A DNA stretch of 64,000 nt from Gluconacetobacter diazotrophicus PA1 5 (GTDB lineage: Bacteria; Pseudomonadota; Alphaproteobacteria; Acetobacterales; Acetobacteraceae), in assembly GCF_000067045.1 (NCBI RefSeq), contig NC_010125.1:1278001-1342000 (forward strand). Reading direction: 5' to 3'. This document shows positions 1 to 9,206 of the stretch, one piece after another. Numbering within the stretch: position 1 is the first letter of the stretch; the number at the start of each line of letters is the position of its first letter. Made by a program: the position numbers and the translations under genes. Under the pieces are notes generated by a model. That model worked only from the letters and a program-made list of their open reading frames with translations. It ran no database searches and was not told the DNA's origin.

Positions 1-1
1 C

Positions 2-508
2 AAGGTGGTGACGGTGCGCGCCTCGTCCTTCGACCCCGCGCCGGCCGAGGGCGGCAGCGCCGTGGTGGAACAGGTCACGGTGCCGGACGGGTCCGCCCTG
101 TCGGAATTCGTGTCGATCGAACTGTCGAAATCCGAACGCCCGGAACTGGAATCCGCACGGGTCATCGTCTCCGGCGGGCGCGGCCTGCAGAACCAGGAGA
201 ATTTCAAGCTCCTCGACCCGCTGGCCGATCGGCTGGGGGCTGCGATCGGCGCCTCGCGCGCGGCGGTGGATGCGGGCTTCGTGCCCAACGACTACCAGGT
301 GGGGCAGACCGGCAAGATCGTGGCGCCGGACCTGTATATCGCCATCGGCATCTCGGGCGCGATCCAGCATCTGGCCGGCATGAAGGACAGCAAGGTCATC
401 GTGGCGATCAACAAGGACCCCGAGGCCCCGATCTTCCAGGTCGCGGATTACGGGCTGGTCGCGGATCTGTTCGAGGTGCTGCCGCAGCTTGAGGCCGCGC
501 TGGGTTAA
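2..508 (+). CDS. etfA: Electron transfer flavoprotein alpha subunit, C-terminal part
   Basis: This is the 3' end of a gene that enters from before the window; the frame is open from base 2, so the apparent GTG at 5 is internal. EtfA pairs with EtfB and carries electrons from acyl-CoA and related dehydrogenases to the ETF:quinone oxidoreductase. The visible 168 residues are the FAD-binding domain. They contain the family signature VSGGRGL, then [19 protein letters not shown] and [12 protein letters not shown], and end with the usual [10 protein letters not shown] and a [11 protein letters not shown] segment. Reading stops at TAA 506-508. Only the upstream ETF domain and the start are missing; the partner etfB would be expected just upstream. 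Confidence 0.96.
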   Translation, partial: KVVTVRASSFDPAPAEGGSAVVEQVTVPDGSALSEFVSIELSKSERPELESARVIVSGGRGLQNQENFKLLDPLADRLGAAIGASRAAVDAGFVPNDYQVGQTGKIVAPDLYIAIGISGAIQHLAGMKDSKVIVAINKDPEAPIFQVADYGLVADLFEVLPQLEAALG

Positions 509-513
509 GACCC

Positions 514-714
514 TTACTCTCCCAGCCGTGCCCGCGCCCGGCTGACGACGGTTTCGTACTCCTCGGGGCTCAGATGCCCCTCATGCAGCATCGCGCTGGC
601 CCGGGCCAGCGCGTCGCGCGCATGCGCCGCGTCCGGGATCGGATACCGCCGTCCCGGCAGCGCGAAATCCTCGTCCGGCAGGTCCGCGCGTTCTTCCTCG
701 GTCAGCCTGGCCAT
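514..714 (-). CDS. Small conserved protein, DUF6582-like
   Basis: A 66-residue acidic protein of unknown function. The core LPGRRYPIPDAAHARDALARA resembles the DUF6582 pattern (a short proline/tyrosine strand followed by HARxALAR), and the tail LSPEEYETVVSRARARLG is a short helical, SHOCT-like segment. The start is well supported by AGGAG about 10 bases before the ATG. It lies 43 bases downstream of the MATE transporter on the same strand and could share its transcript. It converges on etfA with only 5 bases between the stop codons. No membrane segment or signal peptide is visible. Confidence 0.7.
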   Translation of the reverse strand: MARLTEEERADLPDEDFALPGRRYPIPDAAHARDALARASAMLHEGHLSPEEYETVVSRARARLGE

Positions 715-756
715 CGTCCTGTCTCCTGCCTGTGTGTCGCCGCGTCCGGCGGCCGG

Positions 757-2208
757 TCACGCGCGGGCGGATCGGTCGGCCAGATCGTCGGTGATCTGCT
801 GTTCCTCGTCCAGTTCGTCCAGTTCGGCCAGCGCGCTCTTGGCGGTGCGGGCCGGCAGTTCCGTGGCTAGGCCCGGCGCGACCCGCCCGGGTTTCAGCCG
901 ACCGACGACGGAAAAGGCGGTCAGGACCGCCCAGGTGCCGAAGACGACGCAGCCCAGCACCTGGCCGACCTGCACCCCGCACGGCCCGAACCGCATGCCG
1001 ATCCACACGAACGGAATGGTGCCCAGCGTGGCCCGACCCCAGTTGAACAGGGTCGAATAGAGCGGAAAGCCCAGATTGTTGAAGGCGGTATTGGCCACGA
1101 ACAGCATGCCGATGAAGACATAGCCGCCGATGGTCCAGGTGCAGAACAGGCGGATCAGCGCCGCCGTGGTGCCCTGCGCGGCGAAGGCCTCGACCACCAG
1201 ATCCTGCGCCGGCAGCAGGATCATCCAGGTGATGGCCACGCAGGCCGCCACCAGCTTCAGCGACGCGACCAGCGCCTCGCGCACCCGGTCCAGGTGCCCG
1301 GCGCCCAGGTTCTGCGACATGATCGGCCCGACCGAACCCGTCAGGGCGAAGACGAAGGCGAAGGCCACCGGGACGATCCGGTCGATGGTCGCCTGGCCGG
1401 CCACGGCGGCCAGGCCGAAATTGGCCATCGCATTGGTGATGAACAATCCGCCGATCGGGGTGGCCAGGTTGGTCAGGATCGCGGGGGTCGCCACCCCGCC
1501 GACCAGTCGGGCGTCCGGCAGGATATGCCGCCCGGACGGATAGCCCAGCAGCCCGTGGCGGCGCACGGCATGCAGCCCCAGCAGGGAGACCAGCCCCCGT
1601 GACAGGATGGTGCTGATCGCCGCCCCCTCCAGCCCCAGATGCAGGACGAAGATCAGCAGCGGGTCCAGCAGGGCGGACGCCAGCGCCCCGATCAGCGTGA
1701 CGTTCATCGATCGCCTGGCGTCGCCCACCGCGCGCAGCAGGCTGGAACAGCCCATTCCGACCGCGATCAGCGACAAAGCGGGGGATACGATGCGGATATA
1801 GCCGTCAGCCTGCGCGGCCGCGCGCCCCGTCGCGCCGAACAGGTGCAGGATCGGGGCCGAGAACAGTGCCGTGGCCAGCCCCAGCGCCGCCGTGGTGACG
1901 ATCATGACCAGCAGGAAGGACGAGGCGATGCGGCGGGCCAGGTCGTGACGCCCCGCGCCGATCTGCCGCGCGGTCACGGCCCCCAGTCCGATCGACATGC
2001 CGATCGACACCGCGATCTGGACATAGCCGACCGCGCCGGTGAAGCCGATGGCCGCCGTCAGCGCCGGATCGTTCAGGCGCGAGATATAGAACAGGTTCAG
2101 CAGGTCGACCGCGAAGACGGCCATCAGGCCGATGGCCCCCGTTCCGGCCATGACCACCACGTGGCGCAGGATGCTGCCGGAACAGAAGCGGGCCGGCCGG
2201 GCGCTCAT
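757..2208 (-). CDS. MATE family efflux transporter
   Basis: A 483-residue inner-membrane protein with the roughly twelve hydrophobic segments of the MATE (multidrug and toxin extrusion) family. These antiporters expel drugs or metabolites using Na+ or H+ gradients. The two-fold repeat is visible: each half begins with the pattern in which a helix is followed by a short polar turn and a Gly-rich helix (GAVTARQIGAG in the first half, IMSQNLGAGHLDRV in the second). The last 45 residues are a hydrophilic, acidic cytoplasmic tail. The gene lies downstream of the TetR regulator on the same strand, separated by 87 bases. Substrate cannot be told from sequence. Confidence 0.9.
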   Translation of the reverse strand: MSARPARFCSGSILRHVVVMAGTGAIGLMAVFAVDLLNLFYISRLNDPALTAAIGFTGAVGYVQIAVSIGMSIGLGAVTARQIGAGRHDLARRIASSFLLVMIVTTAALGLATALFSAPILHLFGATGRAAAQADGYIRIVSPALSLIAVGMGCSSLLRAVGDARRSMNVTLIGALASALLDPLLIFVLHLGLEGAAISTILSRGLVSLLGLHAVRRHGLLGYPSGRHILPDARLVGGVATPAILTNLATPIGGLFITNAMANFGLAAVAGQATIDRIVPVAFAFVFALTGSVGPIMSQNLGAGHLDRVREALVASLKLVAACVAITWMILLPAQDLVVEAFAAQGTTAALIRLFCTWTIGGYVFIGMLFVANTAFNNLGFPLYSTLFNWGRATLGTIPFVWIGMRFGPCGVQVGQVLGCVVFGTWAVLTAFSVVGRLKPGRVAPGLATELPARTAKSALAELDELDEEQQITDDLADRSARA

Positions 2209-2295
2209 CGTGCGGTATCCTTGGTCGATCCGGTCATCCCGCCGATGATAGCCTCTTTCCCGGCGCGCGGAACCCCGATCGCGCGCGCCGCGGCC

Positions 2296-3003
2296 TTAAT
2301 AAACGATCTGCTCCAGCCCCCCCAGGAAGATGCGGATCCAGCGGCGGATATTCGCCTCGATCTCGGCCGGCGTCGCGGGATCGCGGCAATGGAACAGTTC
2401 CGCCAGGATCAGCTTGCCCACCGTCATGCTGAACAGGCCGTGGCCCAGATCCTCGACATCGTCGATCATGTAGGTGCCGGCGGCCTGCTGGCGCCGCAGC
2501 CAGGCCTCGACCTGGTTGCAGTTTCCACTGATCTCGATGTCCTGCATGATCTTGCGGATTTCCGCCGAATCGCGGATTTCGCCGACGATGGCGCGGATCA
2601 GGCACATCCGGTCGGCCTGTAGCGCGTTGGCGGCGATGGAGGTCAGGATCTGCACCAGTTCCTCTTCGGGCGGCAGGTCGCGGCAGGGACAGACCGAGGC
2701 ATGCTTCATGTCGAACAGCCGTTCGCTGATCAGGGTCCTGAACAGGTCGTGCTTCGACGGAAACATCTGGTAGATCGTCTTTTTCGACATGCCGGACTGT
2801 TGCGCCAGCTTGTCCATCGACGCGGACTGATAGCCGTGATCGTCCAGCACCTGGCACGCGGCATTCAGGATCATCTCCCGCCGTTCGCCTTCCTCCAGCA
2901 CCGGGGGGCGGCCGGGACAGCGCTTTTCGGGGCCCTGGGCCACTGCCTCGTCGGGACAGGGGCGCACAAGGTCCGAAATGTCAGCCCCGGGTGCGGGCAT
3001 CAT
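2296..3003 (-). CDS. TetR/AcrR family repressor of the adjacent RND operon
   Basis: A 235-residue regulator. After a short N-terminal extension comes the TetR helix-turn-helix (EMILNAACQVLDDHGYQSAS, then MDKLAQQSGMSKKTIYQMF), followed by an alpha-helical ligand-binding domain. The frame is open further upstream, but the ATG at 3003 has AAGGAGA six bases before it and is the better start. The gene is divergent from the adaptor-pump-channel operon. Two near-palindromic operators lie between them, one inside the gene's own promoter, which predicts autorepression and repression of the pump genes. The inducer is unknown. An unusually Cys-rich patch (SVCPCRDLPP) follows the ligand-domain entrance. 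Confidence 0.93.
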   Translation of the reverse strand: MMPAPGADISDLVRPCPDEAVAQGPEKRCPGRPPVLEEGERREMILNAACQVLDDHGYQSASMDKLAQQSGMSKKTIYQMFPSKHDLFRTLISERLFDMKHASVCPCRDLPPEEELVQILTSIAANALQADRMCLIRAIVGEIRDSAEIRKIMQDIEISGNCNQVEAWLRRQQAAGTYMIDDVEDLGHGLFSMTVGKLILAELFHCRDPATPAEIEANIRRWIRIFLGGLEQIVY

Positions 3004-3044
3004 GAAATCTCCTTCACGGCATCGGAATGACAGCCATTGACCGG

Positions 3045-3073
3045 ATTTTAGAAACGAAATAGTTTCCAATCAA
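3045..3073 (-). promoter_or_regulatory. TetR gene promoter with operator filling the spacer
   Basis: Read on the minus strand, TTGATT (3073-3068) and TAAAAT (3050-3045) are separated by exactly 17 bases, and those 17 bases are the near-palindrome GGAAACTATTTCGTTTC. A repressor bound there would block RNA polymerase directly. The predicted transcript would begin near 3038, about 35 bases before the chosen ATG. Confidence 0.72.
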
Positions 3074-3091
3074 GAAAACCATACAGTTTCC
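3074..3091 (+). promoter_or_regulatory. Second TetR-type operator
   Basis: GAAAACCATACAGTTTCC is a degenerate palindrome and, read on the minus strand, shares GGAAACT and the GTTTTC/GTTTC ending with the copy at 3051-3067. The two sites are about 23 bases apart centre to centre, roughly two helical turns, so two repressor dimers could bind the same face of the DNA and control both divergent transcripts. Confidence 0.6.
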
Positions 3092-3206
3092 ATATGCCGG
3101 TCTTGCATGGGTCGGTTTCGCGGGCCGGATTCCCCCCGTGATTCATCCTCGTTCGACCCGGCGTACCACGCTTTCACACCACGCTTTCTGCAGGGTTGAA
3201 CCACGC

Positions 3207-4376
3207 ATGACGCCCCCTCGTCCTTATCGTGCCGTCCTTCTGGCCGCCTGTGCGTCCCTGGCGCTGGCCGGATGCAACCGCAAGGCCGCGCCCCTCGCCC
3301 CGCCGCCGCAGAGGGTCGAGGTCCTGACCCTGCGCGCGGCGCCGGTCGGCGTCACCACCGACCTGCCCGGACGCACCGAAGCGGTCGAAATCGCCCAGGT
3401 CCGCCCGCAGGTCGCGGGCGTGATCCAGAAGCGCCTGTTCGTCGAAGGCTCGGACGTCACGGCCGGGCAGCAGCTGTACCAGATCGATCCGTCCGCCTAT
3501 CAGGCGACCTACGACATGGCGAAGGCGCAATGGCTGCACGCCAAGGCCGCGCGGGTGACGGCACAGGCGCGGCTGGACCGCTACGGCCCGCTGGCGCAGG
3601 CCCACGCCGTCAGCCGGCAGGATTACGATGACGCCCTGGCGGCGGCGCGCGAGGCCGATGCCGACATCGCCCAGGGCCGTGCCAACATGGACCGCGCGGC
3701 GGTCGACCTGGGCTATACCCGCGTGCTGTCGCCGATTTCCGGGCGCATCGGCCGATCGCTGATGACGGTGGGTGCCCTAGCGGTCGTGGGCCAGTCCAGC
3801 AGCCTGTCGGTCGTCACCCGGCTGGACCCGATCTATGTCGACGTGAACCTGGCGGCGACGCGGCTTCTGGAACTGCGGCGCGAACTGGCCCAGGGACGGC
3901 TGAGCCGCGCGGGCGACAATGCCGCCACCGTCAGCCTGACGCTGGAGGACGGCAGCCGCTATGAAACGCAGGGCCGCCTCGAATTCTCCGAGGTGAACGT
4001 GGACGAGACGACGGGCACCGTGGTGGTCCGCGCCATCTTCCCCAACGCCGCCCATATGCTGCTGCCGGGCATGTACGTGCATGCCGAACTGCAGGAAGGC
4101 GTCGATCCCAAGGCCCTGCGCGTGCCGCAGGTGGCGGTGGTGCGCACCCCGCACGGTGACCCCATGGTCATGGTCGTGGGCGCGGACAGCAAGGTGGCGA
4201 CGCGCATGATCACGACCGGGGCCGCCGTCGGCACAGACTGGATCGTGACCGACGGGCTGAAGCCCGGCGATCGGGTAGTGGTCAGCGGCCTGCAGAAGAT
4301 CCACCCCGGCGATACCGTCGCACCCACCGAGGTCGCGCAGGGCGGTGCTCCGCAGGATCAGGGCAAGGCGGGGTAA
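3207..4376 (+). CDS. RND efflux periplasmic adaptor (membrane fusion) lipoprotein
   Basis: A 389-residue AcrA/MexA-type adaptor joining the inner-membrane pump to the outer-membrane channel. The ATG at 3207 gives a lipoprotein signal peptide ending in the lipobox LALAGC, with lipidated Cys23; the upstream extension to 3138 would bury this signal. Next come a lipoyl/barrel-sandwich half motif (VRPQVAGVIQKRLFVEGSDV), a helical hairpin at about residues 90-145, the second lipoyl half (RVLSPISGRIGRSLMTVG) and beta-barrel and membrane-proximal domains. It is first gene of a three-gene operon, six bases before the pump. Expected to be controlled by the divergent TetR protein. Confidence 0.95.
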   Translation: MTPPRPYRAVLLAACASLALAGCNRKAAPLAPPPQRVEVLTLRAAPVGVTTDLPGRTEAVEIAQVRPQVAGVIQKRLFVEGSDVTAGQQLYQIDPSAYQATYDMAKAQWLHAKAARVTAQARLDRYGPLAQAHAVSRQDYDDALAAAREADADIAQGRANMDRAAVDLGYTRVLSPISGRIGRSLMTVGALAVVGQSSSLSVVTRLDPIYVDVNLAATRLLELRRELAQGRLSRAGDNAATVSLTLEDGSRYETQGRLEFSEVNVDETTGTVVVRAIFPNAAHMLLPGMYVHAELQEGVDPKALRVPQVAVVRTPHGDPMVMVVGADSKVATRMITTGAAVGTDWIVTDGLKPGDRVVVSGLQKIHPGDTVAPTEVAQGGAPQDQGKAG

Positions 4377-4382
4377 CGATCC

Positions 4383-7300
4383 ATGTCGCGCTTCTTCATC
4401 GACCGGCCCGTCTTCGCATGGGTCATCGGCCTGGTGATCATGCTGGTGGGGGCCGTCGCCGTCTTCCGCCTGCCGATCGCGCAATATCCCTCGATCGCGC
4501 CGCCGCAGATCGCCATCACCGTCACCTATCCGGGTGCGTCGGCCGAAACGGTGAACAACACCGTCGTGCGGCCCATCCTGCAGCAGATGTACGGCCTCGA
4601 TCACCTGGAGTACGTGTCGGCGCAGTCCTATGCCAGCGGCCAGATGGAAATCGACCTGACCTTTGCGCAGGGGACCGACCCCGACATTGCGCAGGTGCAG
4701 GTGCAGAACAAGCTGCAGCTGGCCCAGCCGCGCCTGCCGACCGAAGTCACGGCCCAGGGCCTGACGGTGACCAAGGCCGTCAAGAACTTCATGCTGGTGC
4801 TGGCCTTCATTTCCACCGACGGAAGCATGTCGGGCTTCGATATCGCCGATTACGTGGCGTCGAACGTCTCCGACCCGCTCAGCCGCGTGTCGGGGGTGGG
4901 CGACCACACGCTGTTCGGCGCCGAATACGCCATGCGCATCTGGCTGGACCCGGGCAAGCTGTACAAGTACGGCCTGACGATCAGCGACGTGCAGGCCGCG
5001 ATCCAGGACCAGAACATCCAGGTCTCGTCGGGCGAGATCGGCGGCCTGCCGGCCCGGCAGGGCGCGCGGCTGGACGCCACCATCGTCGGCCCGACACGCC
5101 TGACCTCGCCCCAGGAATTCGGCAATATCCTGCTGCGCGTGGCCCAGGGCGGCTCGCAGGTGCGCATCCGCGACGTGGCCCGGGTCGAGCTGGGACCGCA
5201 GAGCTATAACATCAGCTCGTTCTACAACAACAAGCCCACGGTCGGCATGGCACTGAAGCTGGCGCCCGGGGCGAACCAGTTGACGACGGAAACGGCGGTG
5301 CGCGCCCAGGTGGACGAACTGCAGAAATTCTTCCCGCCGGGGCTGAAGGTCGTCTACCCGCTGGATACCGAGCCCTTCATCGTGCTGTCGATCAAGGAAG
5401 TCGTCATCACGCTGATGGAAGCGATCGGCCTGGTCTTCCTGGTCATGCTGGTGTTCCTGCAGAACTTCCGCGCCACGCTGATTCCCACCATCGCGGTGCC
5501 GGTCGTGCTGCTGGGCACGTTCGGCATCCTGGCGGCACTGGGCTTTTCCATCAACACGCTGACCATGCTGGCCATGGTCCTGGCGGTGGGCCTGCTGGTC
5601 GACGACGCCATCGTGGTGGTGGAAAACGTCGAACGCGTGATGGCGGAGAAGAACCTCTCGCCCAAGGACGCCGCCCGCGTCTCGATGGACGAGATCTCGG
5701 GCGCGCTGGTCGGCATCGTGCTGGTGCTGACGTCGGTGTTCCTGCCGATGGCGGCCTTCGGGGGATCGACCGGCGTGATCTACCGCCAGTTCTCGGTCAC
5801 CATCGTCGCGGCGATGTGGCTGTCGGTCCTGGTGGCGATGATCATCACGCCGGCGCTGTGCGGCACGATGCTCAAGCCCGGCACGCATGAAAAGACGCGC
5901 GGGCCGGCCGGATGGTTCAACCGCACCTTCGCCCGCGCCAATACGGGCTATCAGTCCGGGGTGCGCTGGATGCTGAAGCGCGCGCCCCTGTCGCTGGTGC
6001 TGTACGTGCTGGTGACCGGCCTGGTCCTGTTCCTGTTCACCCGGATTCCCGGCGGCTTCCTGCCGGACGAGGACCAGGGCCTGATCTTCGGCCAGGTGAC
6101 CATGCCCCCGGGCGCCACCCAGGAACAGACGGCCGCCGTCAACCGCAAGATCACCGACTATATCCTCAAGAGCGAGTCCGCCAACGTCGTGTCGGTCTTC
6201 TCGATGAACGGCTTCAATTTCGCCGGCCAGGGCCAGAACGCGGGCGCGTTCTTCGTCCGGCTGAAGGATTGGGACGACCGGCCCGGCGCCGCGCGTAACT
6301 CCTCGGCGGTGGCGATGCGGGTGATGATGCATTTCTGGGGCGATCCCGAAGCCCAGATCTTCGCCATCAATCCGCCGGCGGTCCTGGAACTGGGCAACGC
6401 CACCGGCTTCGATCTGGAACTGGAGGATCGCGGTCATCTGGGTCATGACAAGCTGCTGGCCGCGCGCAACCAGATCCTGATGGCGGCGATGAAGGACCCG
6501 CGCCTGCAGGCGGTGCGTCCCAACGGCCTGGAGGATGCGCCGCAATACCGGCTGGACATCGACCGCGAGAAGGCGAACGCGCTGGGCGTGACCAATGCCG
6601 AGATCAACACGACGATCGAAGGCGCGCTGGGGTCGATCTACGTCAACCAGTTCATGCGCGACGACCGCGTGAAGCAGGTCTACATCCAGGGCGAGCCCGA
6701 TGCCCGCATGCTGCCCAGCGACCTGAACAAATGGTACCTGCGCAACGTGACCAACGGGCTGGTGCCTTTCAACGCCATCGCATCGGGCAAATGGATCGTC
6801 GGCCCGCAGAAGGTCGAGGATTATAACGGCCTGAACGCGTTCGAAATCCTGGGCCAGCCCGCGGCCGGCTACAGCACCGGGACCGCGATCACCGCGATCC
6901 AGGAGGCCCTGGCCAAGCTGCCGCCCGGGATCGGCTATGAATGGACCGGCCTGTCGTACGAACAGATGGCCTCGGGGTCGTCCACCGGGCCGCTCTATGC
7001 ACTGGCCGGCACGGTGATCCTGCTCTGCCTGGCGGCGCTGTATGAAAGCTGGGCCATTCCGCTGGCCGTGCTGCTGGTCATTCCGCTGGGCGTGCTGGGT
7101 GCGCTGGGGGCGACGCTGTGGCGCGGACTGGCCAACGACGTCTATTTCCAGGTCGGCCTGCTGACCACGGTGGGGCTGGCGGTGAAGAACGCGATCCTGA
7201 TCGTGGAATTCGCCAAGGCCTTCTTCGAATCCGGCGACGACCTGCTGGATTCCGTGGTCAAGGCGGGGCGCGAGCGCCTGCGGCCGATCCTGATGACCTC

Positions 7301-7544
7301 GATCGCCTTCGTCTGCGGCGTGTTTCCGCTGGCGATCGCGACCGGCGCCGGGTCGGGGGCGCGTGTCGCCATCGGCACCGCCGTGGTGGGCGGCATGCTG
7401 TCCGCCACCCTGCTGGCCATCTATTTCGTGCCGCTGTTCTTCGTGCTGGTGCTGCGGCTGTTCCGGGTCAAGCGGGTGAAGGACCGTCCGGACCCCTACG
7501 CGCACCTGTCCCGTCCCGCCGGGCCGTCCGGTCAGGAGAGTTGA
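4383..7544 (+). CDS. RND multidrug efflux pump, HAE1 family (AcrB/MexB type)
   Basis: A full-length 1053-residue inner-membrane proton-driven exporter. It opens with the family start MSRFFIDRPVFAWVIGLVIM and shows the two-fold arrangement of six membrane helices plus a large periplasmic domain in each half. The paired aspartates of the proton relay are in LLVDDAIVVVENVER near residue 406, and the matching lysine is in GLAVKNAILIVEFAK near residue 934. It sits between adaptor and channel genes with almost no gaps, so the complete tripartite complex is encoded here. Substrates are probably amphiphilic drugs, solvents or bile-like compounds, but the sequence does not settle this. Confidence 0.97.
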   Translation: MSRFFIDRPVFAWVIGLVIMLVGAVAVFRLPIAQYPSIAPPQIAITVTYPGASAETVNNTVVRPILQQMYGLDHLEYVSAQSYASGQMEIDLTFAQGTDPDIAQVQVQNKLQLAQPRLPTEVTAQGLTVTKAVKNFMLVLAFISTDGSMSGFDIADYVASNVSDPLSRVSGVGDHTLFGAEYAMRIWLDPGKLYKYGLTISDVQAAIQDQNIQVSSGEIGGLPARQGARLDATIVGPTRLTSPQEFGNILLRVAQGGSQVRIRDVARVELGPQSYNISSFYNNKPTVGMALKLAPGANQLTTETAVRAQVDELQKFFPPGLKVVYPLDTEPFIVLSIKEVVITLMEAIGLVFLVMLVFLQNFRATLIPTIAVPVVLLGTFGILAALGFSINTLTMLAMVLAVGLLVDDAIVVVENVERVMAEKNLSPKDAARVSMDEISGALVGIVLVLTSVFLPMAAFGGSTGVIYRQFSVTIVAAMWLSVLVAMIITPALCGTMLKPGTHEKTRGPAGWFNRTFARANTGYQSGVRWMLKRAPLSLVLYVLVTGLVLFLFTRIPGGFLPDEDQGLIFGQVTMPPGATQEQTAAVNRKITDYILKSESANVVSVFSMNGFNFAGQGQNAGAFFVRLKDWDDRPGAARNSSAVAMRVMMHFWGDPEAQIFAINPPAVLELGNATGFDLELEDRGHLGHDKLLAARNQILMAAMKDPRLQAVRPNGLEDAPQYRLDIDREKANALGVTNAEINTTIEGALGSIYVNQFMRDDRVKQVYIQGEPDARMLPSDLNKWYLRNVTNGLVPFNAIASGKWIVGPQKVEDYNGLNAFEILGQPAAGYSTGTAITAIQEALAKLPPGIGYEWTGLSYEQMASGSSTGPLYALAGTVILLCLAALYESWAIPLAVLLVIPLGVLGALGATLWRGLANDVYFQVGLLTTVGLAVKNAILIVEFAKAFFESGDDLLDSVVKAGRERLRPILMTSIAFVCGVFPLAIATGAGSGARVAIGTAVVGGMLSATLLAIYFVPLFFVLVLRLFRVKRVKDRPDPYAHLSRPAGPSGQES

Positions 7545-7548
7545 GTCG

Positions 7549-9051
7549 ATGAACGGGTTTTCTCTTCCGCGCCGCGCCGGGCTGCTGGTCCTGGCGGCGC
7601 TGTCGGGCTGCACGCTGATCCCCGACTACAAGCGGCCGGCGCTGCCGGTCGCGGCAAGCTGGCCGAAAGGCGAGGCCTATCATGCCGGCAGCACCGGGCA
7701 GATCGGGACGGCGGCGTCCGACCTGGGCTGGCGCGACTTCTTCGTCGATCCGCGCCTGCAGGCGCTGATCGCGCTGGCGGTGCGCGACAATCGCGACCTG
7801 CGTTCGGTGGCTTCGGCGGTCATCGAGGCCCAGGGCCAGTACCGGGTGCAGCATGCCTCGCTGTTCCCGCAGATCGGCGGGACCGGGATGGCGCTCTACC
7901 AGGCGCCGTCGGGGAATGGGGGCCTGAGCTTCGCGCCGGGCCTGGATGCGGGCAAACACGGCGAGTACTACAGCAACGGCCACGTCTTTAAATATTACTC
8001 GGGCGGCATCGGCTTCTCGTCCTACGAGATCGATCTGTTCGGCCGCATCCGCAGCCTGTCGCGCGAGGCATCGGACCAAGTGCTCAGCCAGGCCGCCAAC
8101 GCGCGCGGGCTGCTGATCAGCGTGATCTCGCAGGTTGCGACGACCTATGTCGCGTGGCTGGCGGACCGCGAGCAGTTGCAGGTGACCGAACGTACCCTGG
8201 CGTCCCAGCAGGATACGCTGCGCCTGACCCAGGCGCGGTTCGACCGGGGCGAGACCGACCAGCTGACCCTGCGCCAGGTGGAAACCCAGGTCGAGCAGGC
8301 AGCCGCCTATCGTGCCCAGTACCTGCGCCAGATCGCGCAGGATGAAAACGAACTGGTTATGCTGGTGGGCGCGCCGCTGCCGGCCAACCTGCCGGACCCG
8401 GCCCCCTTCGGCCGCCAGACGGTGCTGGCCGACCTGCCGGCGGGGCTGCCGTCCGACCTGCTGGACCGGCGGCCGGATGTCGTGTCGGCGGAATTCGCGC
8501 TGCTGTCGGCCAACGACGATATCGGCGCCGCGCGCGCCGCCTTCTTCCCGCGCCTGATCCTGACGGCGTCGGACGGGGTGTCCAGCCTGCAGTTCCGCAA
8601 CCTGTTCACCTCCGGCGCCACGACGTGGGGGGCCAACCCGCAATTGCAGATCCCGCTGCTGACCTGGGGCCAGAACGAGGGATCGCTGCAGGTCTCCAAA
8701 TCCCGGCGGGACCAGCGCCTGATGGCGTACGAAAAGGCGATCCAGACCGCGTTCCACGAGGTCTCGGACGCCCTGGCGGCGCGGGCGACTTACCTGGACC
8801 AGTCGCGGCAGCTCGACGCGCTGGTGGGGTCCTCGGCCGATGCGTACCGGCTGGCGCGGATGCGCTTCGACGCGGGGGTGGATTCCTACCTGAACACGCT
8901 CGAGGCGCAGCGCGCGCTCTATACCGCGCAGCAGAACCTGATCGTAGTGCAGGAAGCGCGCTACCAGAACCTGATCACCGTCTATCGCGCCCTGGGCGGC
9001 GGCTGGACCGAACGCACCATTCCGCCGGCGACGGCGGTCCGGTCGGGGTAG
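7549..9051 (+). CDS. Outer-membrane efflux channel lipoprotein (OprM/NodT family)
   Basis: A 500-residue TolC-like channel forming the exit duct of the RND pump. It has a lipoprotein signal peptide with the cleavage site ALSGC (Cys21) followed by the family opening TLIPDYKRPALPV. Two copies of the outer-membrane efflux domain follow, recognisable from AQTRFDRGETDQL-like segments (here QARFDRGETDQLTLRQVETQ) and, in the second half, RMRFDAGVDSYLNTLEAQR. It begins four bases after the pump gene, clearly in the same operon, and is followed by a strong hairpin terminator. Confidence 0.95.
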   Translation: MNGFSLPRRAGLLVLAALSGCTLIPDYKRPALPVAASWPKGEAYHAGSTGQIGTAASDLGWRDFFVDPRLQALIALAVRDNRDLRSVASAVIEAQGQYRVQHASLFPQIGGTGMALYQAPSGNGGLSFAPGLDAGKHGEYYSNGHVFKYYSGGIGFSSYEIDLFGRIRSLSREASDQVLSQAANARGLLISVISQVATTYVAWLADREQLQVTERTLASQQDTLRLTQARFDRGETDQLTLRQVETQVEQAAAYRAQYLRQIAQDENELVMLVGAPLPANLPDPAPFGRQTVLADLPAGLPSDLLDRRPDVVSAEFALLSANDDIGAARAAFFPRLILTASDGVSSLQFRNLFTSGATTWGANPQLQIPLLTWGQNEGSLQVSKSRRDQRLMAYEKAIQTAFHEVSDALAARATYLDQSRQLDALVGSSADAYRLARMRFDAGVDSYLNTLEAQRALYTAQQNLIVVQEARYQNLITVYRALGGGWTERTIPPATAVRSG

Positions 9052-9073
9052 GTCGCATCGCCGGTGCGGGCAG

Positions 9074-9101
9074 GGCGGGTCCTTCGGGACCCGCCTTTTT
9101 T
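9074..9101 (+). terminator. Rho-independent terminator of the RND operon
   Basis: GGCGGGTCC, a TTCG tetraloop and GGACCCGCC make a perfect 9-bp stem (9074-9095), followed by six T residues. It lies 22 bases after the channel stop codon. Confidence 0.93.
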
Positions 9102-9206
9102 ATGGCCGTTTTCATGGCCATGTCCGTGCCGCCGGGCTGGGTCCAGCCCTGTTCCGCAACTTTTGGCCATACTCTCGTTGAATCCTGAGCCGGAAAGAAG
9201 AGGAAC

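Noticed and set aside
3777-7613. A 1278-codon minus-strand open frame
   Set aside because: It is the antisense of the RND adaptor and pump genes. Its composition (His, Gln, Arg, Asp, Gly) is that of a GC-rich shadow frame and no domain is seen.
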